Origin: Cardiocondyla obscurior
Taxonomy: Eukaryota; Arthropoda; Insecta; Hymenoptera; Formicidae
Direction of reading: 5' to 3'
Length of the DNA: 64,000 nucleotides
Assembly: GCF_019399895.1 (NCBI RefSeq)
Contig: NC_091866.1
Span: 9,603,308 to 9,667,307 of the forward strand
A program made the translations under genes and the position numbers. Of this stretch, positions 27,601-42,600 are shown piece by piece (within the stretch, counting starts at the first letter, position 1; each line of letters opens with the position of its first letter). The notes under the pieces are model-generated. The model searched no databases. It had not been told where the DNA came from and was given only the letters and a program-made list of their open reading frames with translations.

Positions 27601-30600
27601 TCAGGAAACGCGTACAACGAAGCCGCACGCTGCGATTTAGCTATTCCACTGCCGACGCCACTTCTCGTCGCGCGAGTACCTCTCCTCTGCGGTCTCTGGT
27701 ATCTATATTTCTCCAACTGCACGTTGTAATGAATGGAAGACGTCGGTATGGATGATGACATACGGAGGTTTCGGGTGAAACATTCAGGGTTCAACGCGTA
27801 GCCATGTATATCAGATATGTCGTTGAGGGATTGTCAACGACATCCCCGGTGATGTCTCGTTGCCATATCCAACCGTTCGCACATCCGCGTTATAACGATG
27901 TATACGGACAAGATCTCTCAGGGGTTTCGAGTTTACAACCCTGGTCTCACTTCATGAAAGAACGAGTAATGGTCACAATTAACTCTGCCTGTTGCGACAT
28001 CGTCGCTACAAATAAAATAATCCGTAAAAGATTAGCGCGGTTATAAATAAATATCGATAAATCGTGTCGTTGGATTGATACGAGAGAATTTTAATTTCAC
28101 CGTTAATTATTATTAGAAGCAAATCTGTTTGAAAATACTGCTTGCTTAAGAAAACCGACGATGCGGCTTACCTAAAGTGCTCTTAGAGGCTATAGAGAAT
28201 TTATGTCATACCGTATCAGTTAGTCTGAGACATTCCGTGGCTTCGGAGCGCGGTGTAAATGCGTGCTGTTAACCGCGCCCTACATCTTTAAGGCACCTCG
28301 GATCTGCCTCTAAGGCATCGTATACGGTGGAGCGAAATTTCGCGGCCGTACTGACTTAATGTCCTCTAAAGTGGTTAATGGATAATTTAACGTCATTGCG
28401 CATCCCACAAATGTGCGCGAGGTCGAAGTAGCGGCACGATGAATGACTTACGTCTCATGTATATCATGCCGATGCTTCCAAAATTGTTCATGTAAGCGAC
28501 ATCAAACGCGATGCAGTTTCGACCGGGTGTGTAAAATTCATCGAGCTGCTCGAATAAATATATACATTTACAACCGCGAGCAGTAAATTCAAAATTGCCT
28601 ATCTTAGATGCGTAAGCCTTAGGTAAAACTTACTTGTCTATAAATGATAAATTTTTACGATACACTAATCTACACGAACATCAACGTTTCCCTCGCCGCT
28701 TATAAAAATGCACAAGTTTCGAATAAAGCTAGACAATCAGTGACGAAAAGTAGAAAATGGAGCAAACTATTGAGAGCCAGCGAAGCGAGGGCAAATAGTT
28801 TTCTTGCGCGTAATAAACACTAACATGTCAGTAAAAATCACAGCTATCAAATGGCGGATGCCTTTGTTATCAAGAATACCTTTATTGCGCTCTAAATTTT
28901 GTTTTTTATAGACTATTTTTTTTTTTTTTTTTTAATATCGAGAGCAAAATAATAAAATAGGATTTACAGTATGAGCGTTATCTCGAAAACCATTATTGTA
29001 CTCTTCTAGTGTTGTATAGTTCGCCTTCCATAGTTCGCCATCGATCTATGAGGCGAACCAAGATACCGACAGACATTCTCGAGTTTCGAAACATCCACTC
29101 GTCTTTCGAGCATCGGCTAATTGGATACTCCGCAGCCGACACCCGCGGCGACATTTTCTTTTTGTAACAACGTTTCTTTCTTCTCGCCTTTATTCGTCGC
29201 GGATGACGTGTATCTCGCGTTTAGTCTTACAATTTCCTGAGTTGAGGGAAGCATATCTCGTTGACAGACGGTGTAACAAAGAATTGCGGTCGGGAACAAT
29301 GTACTTGTAAACTTTATGCTTCTTACGTATCGCAAATTTTTATCGTAAATAATGAAAGTGTATTTAAAAAAAATCGTTTGCGGTACATTGTACGACAAGG
29401 TATGAAAAACGGAATCTCTCGCTGTAGAAATATATTGAAGAAAATGGCCCATTAACAGGTATGCCGTAACAAATTCTTTGATGTAAAAGTGAAAGAGGAA
29501 AAGAATCATAAAAGCTGTTTGATATCAACTTTGTTGCTTTGTTCTCGTATATGAAGTATAAAATTTACTACCGCAGGGGATTCGTTAGAGAACAGTGCCT
29601 AGACCCTCCGGATATAACTAATTACGCGCACTCAGCGGTGTCGTCGCAGTAGCTTTGTCAGGGACGTTTTATCTCTACGCCAGAATTTTCACTGTCCAGA
29701 AACTTCTCTGCCTGCGTACGTTAACGTTGATCTTGCGAGAGATAGGATAACCACATTGTGATCGTTTAGTTCGTTTTCGTTACACAGGTGCGTAATTAAA
29801 GCCAACACGCTGCATCGCGTTTATCGCAGTCGCTATTTTTGAAAAATAAGTTAAAACGCGCAGCGAGTAAAAGAAATATTCTACAAGGTGGATCTTACAA
29901 GACTAAAGCTATTTTATACTTAATTAAGTATGTTTGCTTGTCCGAGAAATAGTTTAGGAAAAAAAAAAAAAAAAAAGAAAAGGTCGATTTTCTTTCCCGA
30001 GACGTATATCTTCATTTAACTACGATAATTTCTGCCCGCAGTTATTTAACGGCCCAGTTCTAAGCATTCCGTAAACGATGTTAATTATCTGCATCGGGTA
30101 TATCATCGTGCAATCTTTACGGTAAACTCGCAACATGATAGTTTATGGGGGGGGATGGGGGATGGAATTCCGGGAAAGCGCGCAGGTGCTTGAATAGGAC
30201 ATAAATTATAACAAGAGTATACGAAGTTGCTACGGGAAAGTACTTACAGTGAGAAAGAAGCGCATATGTCCGTAGTTGACTAGCGGTATTAACCGAGAGC
30301 GTGGTGCGCGAATATTCGCATACAAAAATATACCCCAAATCGTAAATCTGTCTTGCTCTTAGGTTAACACGTGAGAAATGGTTTTGCATATTTTCATAAT
30401 TTTGAAGCTCATGAACTTTATATCCGACACTTTTTCGCTCGCCATTACACGTGCTTTACAATACCGCGACAGCCAGTTGTTTACGATTCGATATGTTAAA
30501 ACTATTTTTTACATTATAATAATAGAACCGGAATATTTAATAAAATGTACTTTAATCACTTCGCGCTGACAAATGGAGAGCCATTTTCCTTCGATTCTAA

Positions 30601-33600
30601 CATAGAAAAGAGAAATGAGAGAGCTTTGAGCTTAGCGCCATTTACTACGGAAACTTTCGATGATAGAAATTAATCATCCGGCAATGAGACGTTCGCACGA
30701 AAACTGATCTGCAGATTTAACGCTTCGATGGATGATTCAGATGGGAAACAATGAATGCGAGTTTTACTAATTTTCGTTCGCTCGATTGATAGGAACACAT
30801 ACACACCTATCTCCTAAATGTTTTGTTTAATCATTTTAACGCGAGAATTTATCGAAGCCTTCGATAATGTTAAATTATTTATGTTTTATATAACTTGCTT
30901 GTCTGAAAATTTTATTTTAAATTGTCTTAAAAAAAAAAAAAAAATACAACATTTTCGGATTTATTAAGACAGAGCAGAATAACGAGCTGCACAAAATTTT
31001 TTTAGAGATCACTATTTGCAATATGTTGCGAAATACTTTATACGAAACAAATTGAGATACGCGCGATATTAAAATACGGAGAGTAATACTTCAAAGATGA
31101 TTGAACAGGACTTTTAGGAAAATGGCCGTGAGAGTGCGGATACAAATTTTCTCATAACAATATTCTCGGTCAAAGGATTACGTCATAAAGACATGCTATT
31201 ATACATACAGCGATGGAAATAGAAGCGAGAGAGCGAAAGGCGTTATATTACGCTCTATCGCTATCACATGCATGAAGTTCCATCACTTGTGCATGATTGT
31301 CAGTCCACCGTAAATGACTGGTGCTGCATACGTTTGCATTTTCGCATAACGTAGCTCATAAATATGAAAGTGAGTTTCAACATCCTCCTTGGAGAAAATC
31401 ACGTCAATACGCGACAACATGGTTCGACTAGCTCTCGTTGGATTGCAGCGCGGTACCGATGGTTCTCTCGTTCGATTTAAATTCCAACAAACGTAGTCGA
31501 CAGCAACATTCCTCCTATTGTTAAGAATATTTCAAATTTTGACAATTTACTGTCATTCACATATTGAATAAAGTAAATGTCGAAAAAAAAGAAAAAAAAA
31601 AAAAAAAAAAAACGGGAGGGAATTTTATTCTCAATGCACAAAACACGCGGTTGAATAGAATTGCGCATTATTCTAACGTTTCTCTATTACAGATATTGAT
31701 AAAAATTTTAAGTGCACTTTGTCACGTTTTGGATAACGTCTCGTTGATATACACATCGAGAGCTCCGTTCGTAATTCAAATTCGCAGGCCGAAGGATTTT
31801 CTATAAATTTATTTTATGCGTATTATCGTAAACGTTGCACAATACTCGTCACATAAATTTTTTTTTATGCGCGCGCGTTATGACACCATAAGAAACAAAG
31901 GAGATATCGAAATCAAACGGAGAGGAAAGTAGAACAATCTTTTTACGAGGAAACTTACGTTAACCATTTATAGCGTATTCCTTCTATTTTCCAGAATATT
32001 CCGCAATTCCTAAGAGGTAAGCTGTTTTATAAACTTATAAATCTCCCGAGAGTATTCCAAACGTACAAACGTAAAGAAGAAGTTTCAAGTTACTATGCTG
32101 CATAAATTCCAATGAACTCTTGCGGCGATTTAAAGAACACAATGAGGTCTTGTAGTAACCTCGGCAAACTGGTTCCATCATCGTTATCATAACGACGTTA
32201 CGTATTCTTATTTAATACACAATTCAATCTCGACCGCAATAATAATTAAGAATTATTCGCGAAATAACGATGCAAAAATTTAAAATACATATGTGCGCTA
32301 TAATATAGTATAGCACTCGTATTTATGAGATGACGTTTGGAAAGTTTTATGAATTTTGTTAGGCGCGATTAAGTATAGTTGAGACTCAAATAATTATATT
32401 TTAATTATTATCAATTGTTCATTTATTAATTGCTCACATCTTGAAAATCATCTTGTCTGCGTCGTGTTCCGTAATAAATTCAACGTGAGGTGGAAATATC
32501 TTGAAACTCTACTCCGAAAAATCTTGCTCTCGGGCGCGTAACAACATTCGTATCGTCTTACGAAATCTATCTGCCGCGTGTTAATATTTTACGACGAACC
32601 CAGTACAGGCCACGGTGGATATGACACGCATATGGCGCCCACAATATTATTGCACATGGGTACAGCAATAGACCGAGACACGATAGGGCGGACCCGGCGT
32701 AGAATTAATCACTGCGAAGACCGTGCGCGGTATATACGAGAGTCTGTCGTAACCGGAGAGACCCTTTAACAATTCCATTTACCATGTACACGCTTGACGT
32801 TCTAATACATTCTTTCGCTATTCTCGGTTGAATAAAGTTCTCCTAAGACTCGTTTGAGAATATTGCCGCACATCGTAACGTGAAATATTTGACCAGGAAT
32901 AAGCGCGTCTACAATGTGGTTGCTGAATTTCGTCCAAAGACTTTACTCGGCTCGGCGCGCAACGCAGCATATTGAGAAATTTCGCAAAATTGGCTAGGGT
33001 GTTTCCCGTAAGGGAGTCCGTGCGGCGACGTGAACGTGAAATCGCAAATCTTGCGTGAGGCGAGGTGAGATTGAAGCGGCATGGGCGCATTCTGCGTAGC
33101 GGCAAAGTCGTAATTGCGCGTTGTCGGAGGAACGTTGGGAAACCCTTGTTAATAACGGGCGGGGGCGAGGGATGATTTATATCGCAGCCTATTTAGCGGC
33201 GATTAGCGCTTCGCGCGGAGTTACGCGCGCCAGTCGTCCGTTTAACAAGCTTAAACTTAAATTACCGTATTAATCGCGCAGCAGCACCGCAGGGTCTAAC
33301 CGACTAACCACCTGAGCGGCCGAGCGGTACACGCGATCGCAAATATGTCGCCCGGTATTTCTGAAACCTCGTAAACGTATAACTGCATTAGAGTGGAAAC
33401 TCCATGCGCGCGACCTACGACATTCTGCCGGCGAATCTCCTCAAGTTGCAGCGTCACCAAAGGACACGTGCCTCCGCGTGTGCCGCATGTGCGCTTCCGA
33501 CGAGGAGGATATTTCCAGGACAAGGGGATAACGGGAAGGAGGGTTAGAATTTTGAACGATGTGGAACGGTGGCCCGATGTAGGCTTGCGCGATCGTAAAT

Positions 33601-36600
33601 TCCGCGAAACGACGGTACATCCACCCAAATTATACATCTCGTAAAATATTCCCAGTCTCTAGCAGACAGCTTGAAAGTATTTCGCCTAATATCTTCTCCC
33701 CCTTCGCTTCGTTTCTCTCTTTTACTCGGAAAAGCGACGTAGGTGAAGGGCTAGGATTGTACCAGAGACGGAAGATGAATAAATACGGCAGTACTTTGTA
33801 GGAAGACAGAACATTGCTCCAATACGTTTTTATATGTCACAGAAATCTTACGGCGTGGTGATGGTACAGAAACACTATCTTTGAATTCAGTTAAAATTAA
33901 CAGTCGTCTTTTGCTTTAAAGCAGCAGCTAGAATTTCTGTTTTGCACAGTTCTATTTTCGAATTGCCGAGAAACGAAAGCGTTCACGGAATATTTAATTA
34001 GCGTCCTTTTATCGGTCGGTGGAAAAAAAAAAAAAAAGATCTTATTGTCAGGCTGCACGTATGAAAGAAGTGCGCAGAAACGCGACTTTTATTATGAAAA
34101 TGTAATGGTATAACTAATTAATTTTGTAGAGCAAGGATACTAATTGCATTAAGGTTCACAACTGCTTCGAAAGATGCGCTTCTGTAATTAAGATAATTTT
34201 TCACGAACGTGAAAAAGACTGCTTCGTCTTGCACCGACGCTTCGCGGTGCTTGCCCATAAAAGAGCTCTACGAGGTGAATATATTTCGTAGTCTCGTCAT
34301 GAACGGAAGTTTTGCGGCGTCGCGTCGAGAGAATCACATCGCGCGGCCATTTCCATTTTCCATCTACGTGAAACGTCAGGACACGTCCGTTCCTTGCGAG
34401 ACGTAATAGATACGGCGGTCATGCGATATCGTTGAACTGCGGGATATAGCGGAATCGGATTTACGCTGGACATGTTCAGCGAGCCGTAAAATCGGATCGT
34501 ATATTAGAAAATTTTTCGTCGGCGTTACACCGCAATTTCGGAATTCTCTTCGAACGCCTATAATGTGCCACCTAGAAAACTTCTGGAAGCGATAAAAGAA
34601 AATGTCTCGAGAGATTGTCGAGTAGATTAAAATTGCGAATCGTAGTATTGCCGGTACCATCTTCGATGGGATCAACCGAGGGATTTTTCGAGCAGTGTCG
34701 AAAAGTTGTACCGCGTTCGAACTCTTTGAGAGCGAAACTCGAGCGAATCGGGGCAGCGGGACGCGTCGCGAATCTGTTGCAAACAGGCAATTGGAGTGGA
34801 AAAGTTGGGCAGAGACTTTCGGTTTAATCCGAGCACGAATCGAAAATCTTTCTCCGGCTGACAGTCAGCCGACGCTTCTCAATCTCATGTTGTAGCATAT
34901 ACAATCTAGCATAAAAGACATCTTAATTCAAATGTGAACAAATGAAACGAATAAAAAGAAAGTGTCTTTACTTAAATATTTCAATAAATCTCATTTCTTA
35001 AAAAAATTTCTCTTTCTTAAAAAATACGAAAAATATAATGCACAACTATATACAAAAATATTTTGCTTCAGTACGCTTTCTTTTTCATTTTATGTCAATT
35101 TCGAAAAATAATCGGATGCATATTTAATTGCCTTCGCGAGCACAATTTTTTTACATCGGTGCGAAAGCAAACAAGCAATGCAGCACAGCTGCTTAAATGT
35201 TTTCAACTGCTGAAAGCGCTGAGCGAGAGGTGAATACAGGCTGAATCAGATCAAAGGATAAAGTCGTCTTGTTTCCATTGTCACCCAACACTTTGATCTC
35301 ACGTATACGCGATACGTTACTCCTCAACGAGGGACAATGGTATAAAGTTTCCAGTCGTTCTCAATCGCTGCGAGTTTTGAAACGTTGTAATAGGATTCCT
35401 CGTCGCGACTCGCGTAACATAAAGGATTTATACAGATACTCACCTGACGTGGAAATCGGGATGGAAAGCAGCTGGATTATCCTGCGCGGAGAAGTTTGGC
35501 AAAGTACCGTGAAGTAGAGCGAACCGCACCATAAGAAGTATGCTAAACTGCAAACATTTAAATGATCGATAAATTTTCATATTGTTGCAGAGGCACATTC
35601 TTTAAAGTGCTTATGAAAATATCTAGATACTTTATGACAAATGTGAATGCGAAAGCTTTTTGCATTTTTAACATTTACAATACTGACAAATACGAAAAAT
35701 TAAAATTATTAAATATAGAAGGTTTTAGCTACGTGTACAATAAATATTAAACGTGACTCAATCAAGTGTCTCTTATTTCAGTTAAAATGCGTATCGCATT
35801 TATTGTAATTAGGTCGTAAATTGTTATTGTATTTACGTAACAGAAAGTGAAATAACAAATAACTGAAATTGTGCTTTCGTACGGTCTCGCAAATTGTTTA
35901 CTCAATTTATTGATTTCTTGTATGACTTGTAGCGATGGTAAATACAGAAACGCATAAATTATTACGATGCGGCGAAGCGAATCAAAGTAGAATTAATGCA
36001 GTACAAGGCGAACAGGCACCGCAGGCAAAGTCGCGGCATTCATATGCCGCGTCCATGTGATGCGATTTTCTCTTTATGTTAATTATTCATCATCCGTAAG
36101 ATACGTGGCGCGGAAGCTAGTAATACGTCTCGCAATAATGTTACTAGTCGACGCGAGTCACGCGCCAGTCACGTTTCGCTAAATGGTTTAATTAAGTAAC
36201 ACGATTCGCGGGTCTGAATAGCAAAGAACGAAAGGTAGGTCGTTTCGCAGTCTCCCTTGCGCTAAGACGTCGTCACGTTCACGCGGGGGATGACACGGGG
36301 ACCGTCGTCACATTTCCGTCACGTCCTTCGCAGAGCTCGCTAACCCAATAGACGTCCGTACCATCCTCCGATAGACCACTCTCTATCCCTTATTCCGGAG
36401 TTATCCGAGGGCATCGCTGGCCCTCTCACTGTCTATCCGCCTTTGTACCTACGTCGGAACCTCTCTCGTTCGCATTCTTGTCGGCGGACAGACACCGCAG
36501 TGAGTGGTTCTGGAAGGGTTGGAGAGTCGGACAATATCTGCCAATTCGAGGTATTCATATCCTCCAGGATCGAAGTCTACGGACGATGGTAGCGTCCACC

Positions 36601-39600
36601 CTAAGCGGTCATACGAACACGTCGTATATACGCAATACCGTCATCGAAACGCCGCATCCTGTCGAGACGTCCGACACCAATGTCGGCCTTGTTCTTCGAT
36701 GGAAAGCTCTTGGAATATTGTATTACGCTACCACGAAGATCCCGGCTGACCTGCGGTGTACGACGCGCGGGACGGAAATTCAATTCCGATAAATATCCAA
36801 TGCGCAGAAAACGTCTTTATTGCATATTGATGCAGTTATTTTTTTCAACGCTGCGAACTCTTACCGTTATCTGAACACGTAATCGTAAATGCTTTGAGAT
36901 GTAATAATCAGATCAGCAGTAACAATAAAACAATAAAAATCGCGATACATTCTGCAAATTAATATCCGCAGTTCTTATCGGATTAAGATTTTCTCTTTGC
37001 GAAAATGCGGTCTTTTAATATGTTCGATTGGATATTTCGCATTAATTAATTTTTTAACGATGAAAAATTTAATAAGCAATTACGGTAATGTGTTTTTTTG
37101 TTGCTGGTTATAACAATTTCGTAATTTATCTTTTACCGTTGTAACTTAAGGGGATGTAAGACAAACAAGTGTAAGTTAAGCGTCAAGCCAATCAGATAAC
37201 AGTGAGCATAGCAATCGACAAACAGTGTACCTTCTCTCTCTCTAATGGATTAGCCTATTGATTAAGTTCGTCACCTTAGACGTTAGCTGTATGACACACC
37301 TTAGGGCGCGTATCTTTTAATACAATAGCGATGATGGTTGAACACAATTGCAGTCAGTTTTATTAAATTTAAAAACATCTGAAGACAATTTATTCACAAA
37401 TTACTATGTTTTTTTTTAACGAAAATTTTAAAGTAGTTTTAATTAATTTAAATGGTAATTTTTTTAAATACAATACAATTTTAAATACAATTTTAAATAC
37501 AATTAATAGTATATGATAAACATTTTTTAATATTGTTACAAGCAACGATTAGATATTTTTTTTTTTTTCAAATAAATCCTAATTTACTCAACTTGATTTA
37601 TTTGAAAAGAGAAATTTGTAAATCTGACTTCATTTTATGTTAGCCGACGTATAGTATTTTTTTCTGCGATATTAGTGGTCTTTGCCGGCGATGGAGACCG
37701 AAGAGCATCGTTGAGAACGATGTATCTGAGGGCGTGTAAGTGCTACAGGATGGCGGAAACGACAGGGGTGGAAAGAGATCCGGGATATGTAGATAACTGT
37801 GTGAGGGTAGGTCGTGTGCAAGCACGCCTCCCTCGTTCGGCGGCATAAATTAGCATAACTCAGAATCGTGTTCGGTTAAAGTACTTTCCATGCGCAACCT
37901 TTATTCTCCCGCATTGGCCCACGTGATGGGTCGTACCGTCCTGACTTAACACAATGCTTCTTAAGGGCAAAATGCATTATTTAGCAATTCCTTCGCCGAG
38001 GGAAAGTATACAATTGAGTTTACCACTAATTATACGCTACAGAATTTTAATGCGCAGCTTGAAATTCACCTGCTTCAAAAACAGCCTTGCTTTTTATGGA
38101 ACCTTACAGAAAGAGATTAATTTAGAAAAAAAAAATAATAACGAAAAAGAAGAATTAATATCGTAAAATTCGTTTATTTATAATTTTGTAATTGTTAAAT
38201 ATTTTATAACTGATGCAATGTCTGAGACGTAACGGACGTTACAGGTTACAATTGTTACTGATTACGAGAGATATGCTATCCTCTGATCTTTATCGAACGC
38301 TTTCTCGTGCTAGTAAGGGTGCTTAATACGACGCCGTCTAAATTAATTCGCGACAATAAAGACGATGAGCGCCGGCGCCGCAAGAGCCAGCGTTTCTTAG
38401 GTATGAACATCAACGATAGTAAAGCGCCGAGAATTTAATAGCGTCTCATAAACTCCGTTTAGGAGTTACACCCTACGGTGCCGTGATCGACCAGCGTGAC
38501 CTCGATGGATTCGTGCCGAAAATACGAGAAATTCACATCCTCTATCGATAAAATTTACCACCTAACTTGAGATTCCTTTGAAGATTCAAGGCACTTCACG
38601 CCTGTGTGGATTTTACTAGAAAGAGAGAGAGAAAGAGAGAGAGAAAGCGAGAGAGAGAGAGCCTTCTTAAAAGCTTTACCATTCGCAAAAACTTTAAATC
38701 CTGTTTGAAAATCAAGTTCCAAAAGAGGATTCCAAATTAAACGCATAAAATGTTCGATCGAAATTAAACTGCGCGAGTTTTCTGCTTCTTTAAAGTATAT
38801 TTAAGTTAAAATGTGATGTTTGACTTTAACGAATGCCAAAGGAAGATAAATTGGCCGTTTAATTATTGCCGTCACTTAACAATATTAATTGCGAGAAAGC
38901 TGATTATTATCGTGAATGCCGATGGTAAGCCCATGCCATATTTTCGATTGCCAGCCGTTATACAATACCCATTTACGTGATTCATATATCATTCTGTTGA
39001 TCTTTTGAAACTGCCGCTATTTCATCCCACGCTTCGTTTGTTGCACAGTTTGTCTTGCATAGCAGTTCGGGGAACGTTATTTATTTTCCGCGGCTGTAAA
39101 GGGAAATTCGCCACATCGAGTGTATCTATAGTAACGATCATTAAATTGGCTTAAGGCACGAGTTGCTGTAAACATCGATGTCTGACTACGAACCGGGCGA
39201 TAAAAACGAAAGATATCGGTCGTTAAGAATTAATGCGGACATGGAATGGGGGATCCGTGCTAATTCCGCGGATTATAGAAGAGCGACGATCGTGTTTTCT
39301 TAACACGTAGGAAAATCCCTCTTAGGTACAGCGCCAAGCACCGGCAGCTACATTACAACAGCACGTGAACACACAGTTCGCGATCACTTCGTCAAGATTT
39401 TTATCTTTTCCTTCCCGATATCTCCGATGAATTTTCTGAATAAAGTAATCAAGGATGAATCAATATTATATTGAGCGCTTCTCTCTCTCTCTCTCTCTTT
39501 CTCTCTCGATTGCCGTCGAGGCTTACTGAAGTTTGATTTTTCCGGTAATTCATTTACGTGATAAGTTGAGGGTGCACGGGACCTAAATGGATAAATATAG

Positions 39601-42600
39601 TCGTGGACATCCCTGCAATTCCCCGGATACCAGAAGTGCAGACGTTGTCGTTAATACAATAATAACAAAGCCAGTCGCTCTTGCCGCTCGTCTGAAAATC
39701 CTATGGGACTGCCACGCACGAACGAATGTTCATGGTGCGTTAAGGGGATACTAATTTTCTCTTTGACCTATTCATTTATATCGCAGATCGTTAAAATCAT
39801 TCTTTTCTATCTATCTATCTTTTAGAAATGTAATTTAGTATCGCTTTTAACAATTGATATCAAAACTGCAGTGATACATTTTATTCGTGTTGTCGAATTT
39901 TGAGACACAAGATTTCATCACAATACGTTTACATTATTCCTTCGTGAATAAAAAAAAATTAAGGACGACATCATTATAAATACTCAACAATCTTTCGTTT
40001 CATTGAATTTTTATTATTACTTATAAACACAGACGTAATTTTATTTCTTGCCGTATTATTTTTGTCTTGACTTACCGAAACAAGTAATGCTGCAGCGCGT
40101 CTTGAAAAATATCTAGAATCGTCGTTCCACTTGGCTTCGAAAATAGACCTGTAAAATACATGTACCGAGTAATGTGGAGGGTTTTTTTTTTTTTTTTTTT
40201 TATTGTGAATTATATTATACATCTGTCTGCCGCGAATGCAAAAAGTCTACCAAATATTGCGCCAGTACACTGTCATATGATTAATAGTACACCTAGTCAA
40301 TGTTTGAAAGGAGTTTGCGTTCCGGCACGGAACTTAAGCGCGCCGAAATATTTTGGCCGCATTTTCTACCGTCACGAAAAGCACATTTACCGCTTCGGGA
40401 CATGCGACCTGAAATCCACGGTGATTTCATTTTCGTTGTACGTAAATTGCTGGCGCGAAACGAATAAACTTTATATATTTTTCTCGTTTAGTATTTAACT
40501 TTAATTTTAATTTAAATTTTAATTTAAATTTTTTAACGCAACACAAACGTGATAAATTAATCTCATTGACTGAGGTGTTATAAGTAACTGAAATCAAAAC
40601 AGCTATATCAATTTAAAGTTTATCTCGAAGCATTAAACCTTGCATTTCGCCGTAACGCACACGACGCTCCAATACCAAGCACTTAAACACTTACCTCTTG
40701 ATTGAATGCCAGGAACGACAGAGATCGTAAAGAAGGTTTAGTGCCAGAACAGTAACGCCAGTTTCCTTCGCTAACATCGATAGGGCACCCAGACAAACAC
40801 TGGACCACAAATAAGCTGTCTGTTGTCTAGAAAAAGAATTAATTATTTAAATATTAGATTTAAAAGTATTGCGCGATTAAATTAAAATCGTCAAATATAC
40901 AAGAAACGCCAATTATTTTATTTTTACAAAAAAATAAAAAGTGTCTAATAAAAATATTAAGCGCATATTTTCGGACTCTAAATGAAGAGATTGAAAAATT
41001 ATTAGAAATACGATTAGCGAGGTCATTGCATATGTAAAAAATAACGCAGCCATATTTTTGCTTGTACAACTTAATATTTGTAATATATCTTGCTTTACTT
41101 GAGTCAACTAGAAAGATCGGTATTGGAAAACAATTCTCATCAAGAACATCGATCCAAAGACATAGGATTTATTCGTTCACGTTCGCTGGCGTGCACATCA
41201 ATCTACGTTGAATGACGGATTCGTTCCAAGATGTCGTTTGGGATTTTAGGAACAACGAGACCAATGCAAGACTAGTCCGCCGAGACAGTACCGCGATTCC
41301 TTGGAAGCCCACCGATAAAAACCGAGATAGAAAGGCCGCGACAAAATGGAAGTGTTTCTTACAATTTATATCAAGACTTCCTTCGTAAGATTAATAGCAA
41401 CTCGTCGCAGTGGAGTGCAAATGAGAATGCACTCATTCTATGGAAAAGTAAAACGATCGATAATCGAGAAAACGACGAGAGTCTTGACGATAAGCCAAAT
41501 GTATAATTGGAATTAATTATCGGTCGGCTTAATCGTCGAAGGATTTAAAAGCGAGGTGCAGATGGTCGGAGAGACTAAATTGAAGGCGGAGGAACCAAGA
41601 GACACTAGTTAGATAAAAAGAAAAAAGAAAAAAAAAAAAAAAAGGTAGATAAGCATAGAGCAAGGTGATGAAGTAAAGGTAGAAGGAAACGAAGGAGAAA
41701 GAGTACTCAAAGGCAGCCAAGAGTAATCAATTTCCTAGGTTCGAAGACAAGCATCTTACCCTTTCGCCAGCCATTGGCTTCCCGACGCTAGCCCTACAGG
41801 CAGAGTTTTACCTTCTTGTCTTTGACAAACGCTCTTTTATGTTGGAATATGAGCCCCGTAGAAGTTTTTTTACGCTCTCGCAATCGCGTCTGCTTCCACG
41901 AAGTTTTTTCGTCACGTCAGATTTTTGCAGCTTATTAATGAAAGTTGTTTAAAAAGCGCTAAATTTCTTTACAGTTAATTAAAGTTACACTCAGAATTCG
42001 CGACGTTATATCTCCCGTAAAATCGTAAAATGAATATTCCGAGAGTAATGTCTCTTTGGAAACATAATTGAAATTGTTTTGTGCGTTCAGTCATTGTTCT
42101 TAGCCCTCGTACTGAAGATCGATGTGAGTAACCCGGAGCACATTTACGATCCCACGTAACTATAATAGTAGTTTGTAGAGTAAATTAGTTTAGTTTATAA
42201 TTTTCGGGCTTCATGTTCATGAGAACGAATGGGTCGCTGTTTTGGCGTCAGGCTGGCGTCGTCGCGACGTTAAGTGTCGCCCGACATTCTTGACGTATGC
42301 GCAGTCCCCAAGTTCTCTCAGTTTACAGAGTATATCAACTATATTCTCTTAGAATAATATACAAACGTAAAATGATATAAGTGTTGAATTTTTTCTTGGC
42401 TTAATTAAACTTCTTCTTCGCCCGCATAATTAAAAAATTTATATTGGTCGTATATACGTTAAGTAAAGAGATGTTCAGATAAAAATATAATATAAGTCTT
42501 GTACATTCGTATTCATTAATCTCAAAAGGGATTAAATAAAGATTGTGCGAGACTAAAAAGCTTAAGCTATTAGATTATATACTCACCCGTGATAGGCAAG

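Larger units (their letters stand above)
21630..35443 (-). other. Very large intron, 13.8 kb
   Basis: Lies between the 35444-35547 and 21440-21629 exons. It holds a T26 tract at 21816-21841, GC-richer blocks at about 24880-25250, 27430-27760 and 33000-33560, a G-run cluster at 30147-30165 and an interrupted A tract at 31583-31612. Open frames up to 130 codons occur on both strands without recognised domains. The GC-richer blocks could be regulatory, but nothing in them proves it. Confidence 0.8.
35548..40075 (-). other. Large intron, 4.5 kb
   Basis: Starts GTAAGTCA and ends TTTGCAG. It contains a GA-rich tract (38618-38661), a CT tract (39479-39507) and a 12-bp AT-rich tandem repeat (37474-37504). 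A GC-richer block at about 36240-36780 has overlapping open frames up to 104 codons without recognised motifs. Confidence 0.82.
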
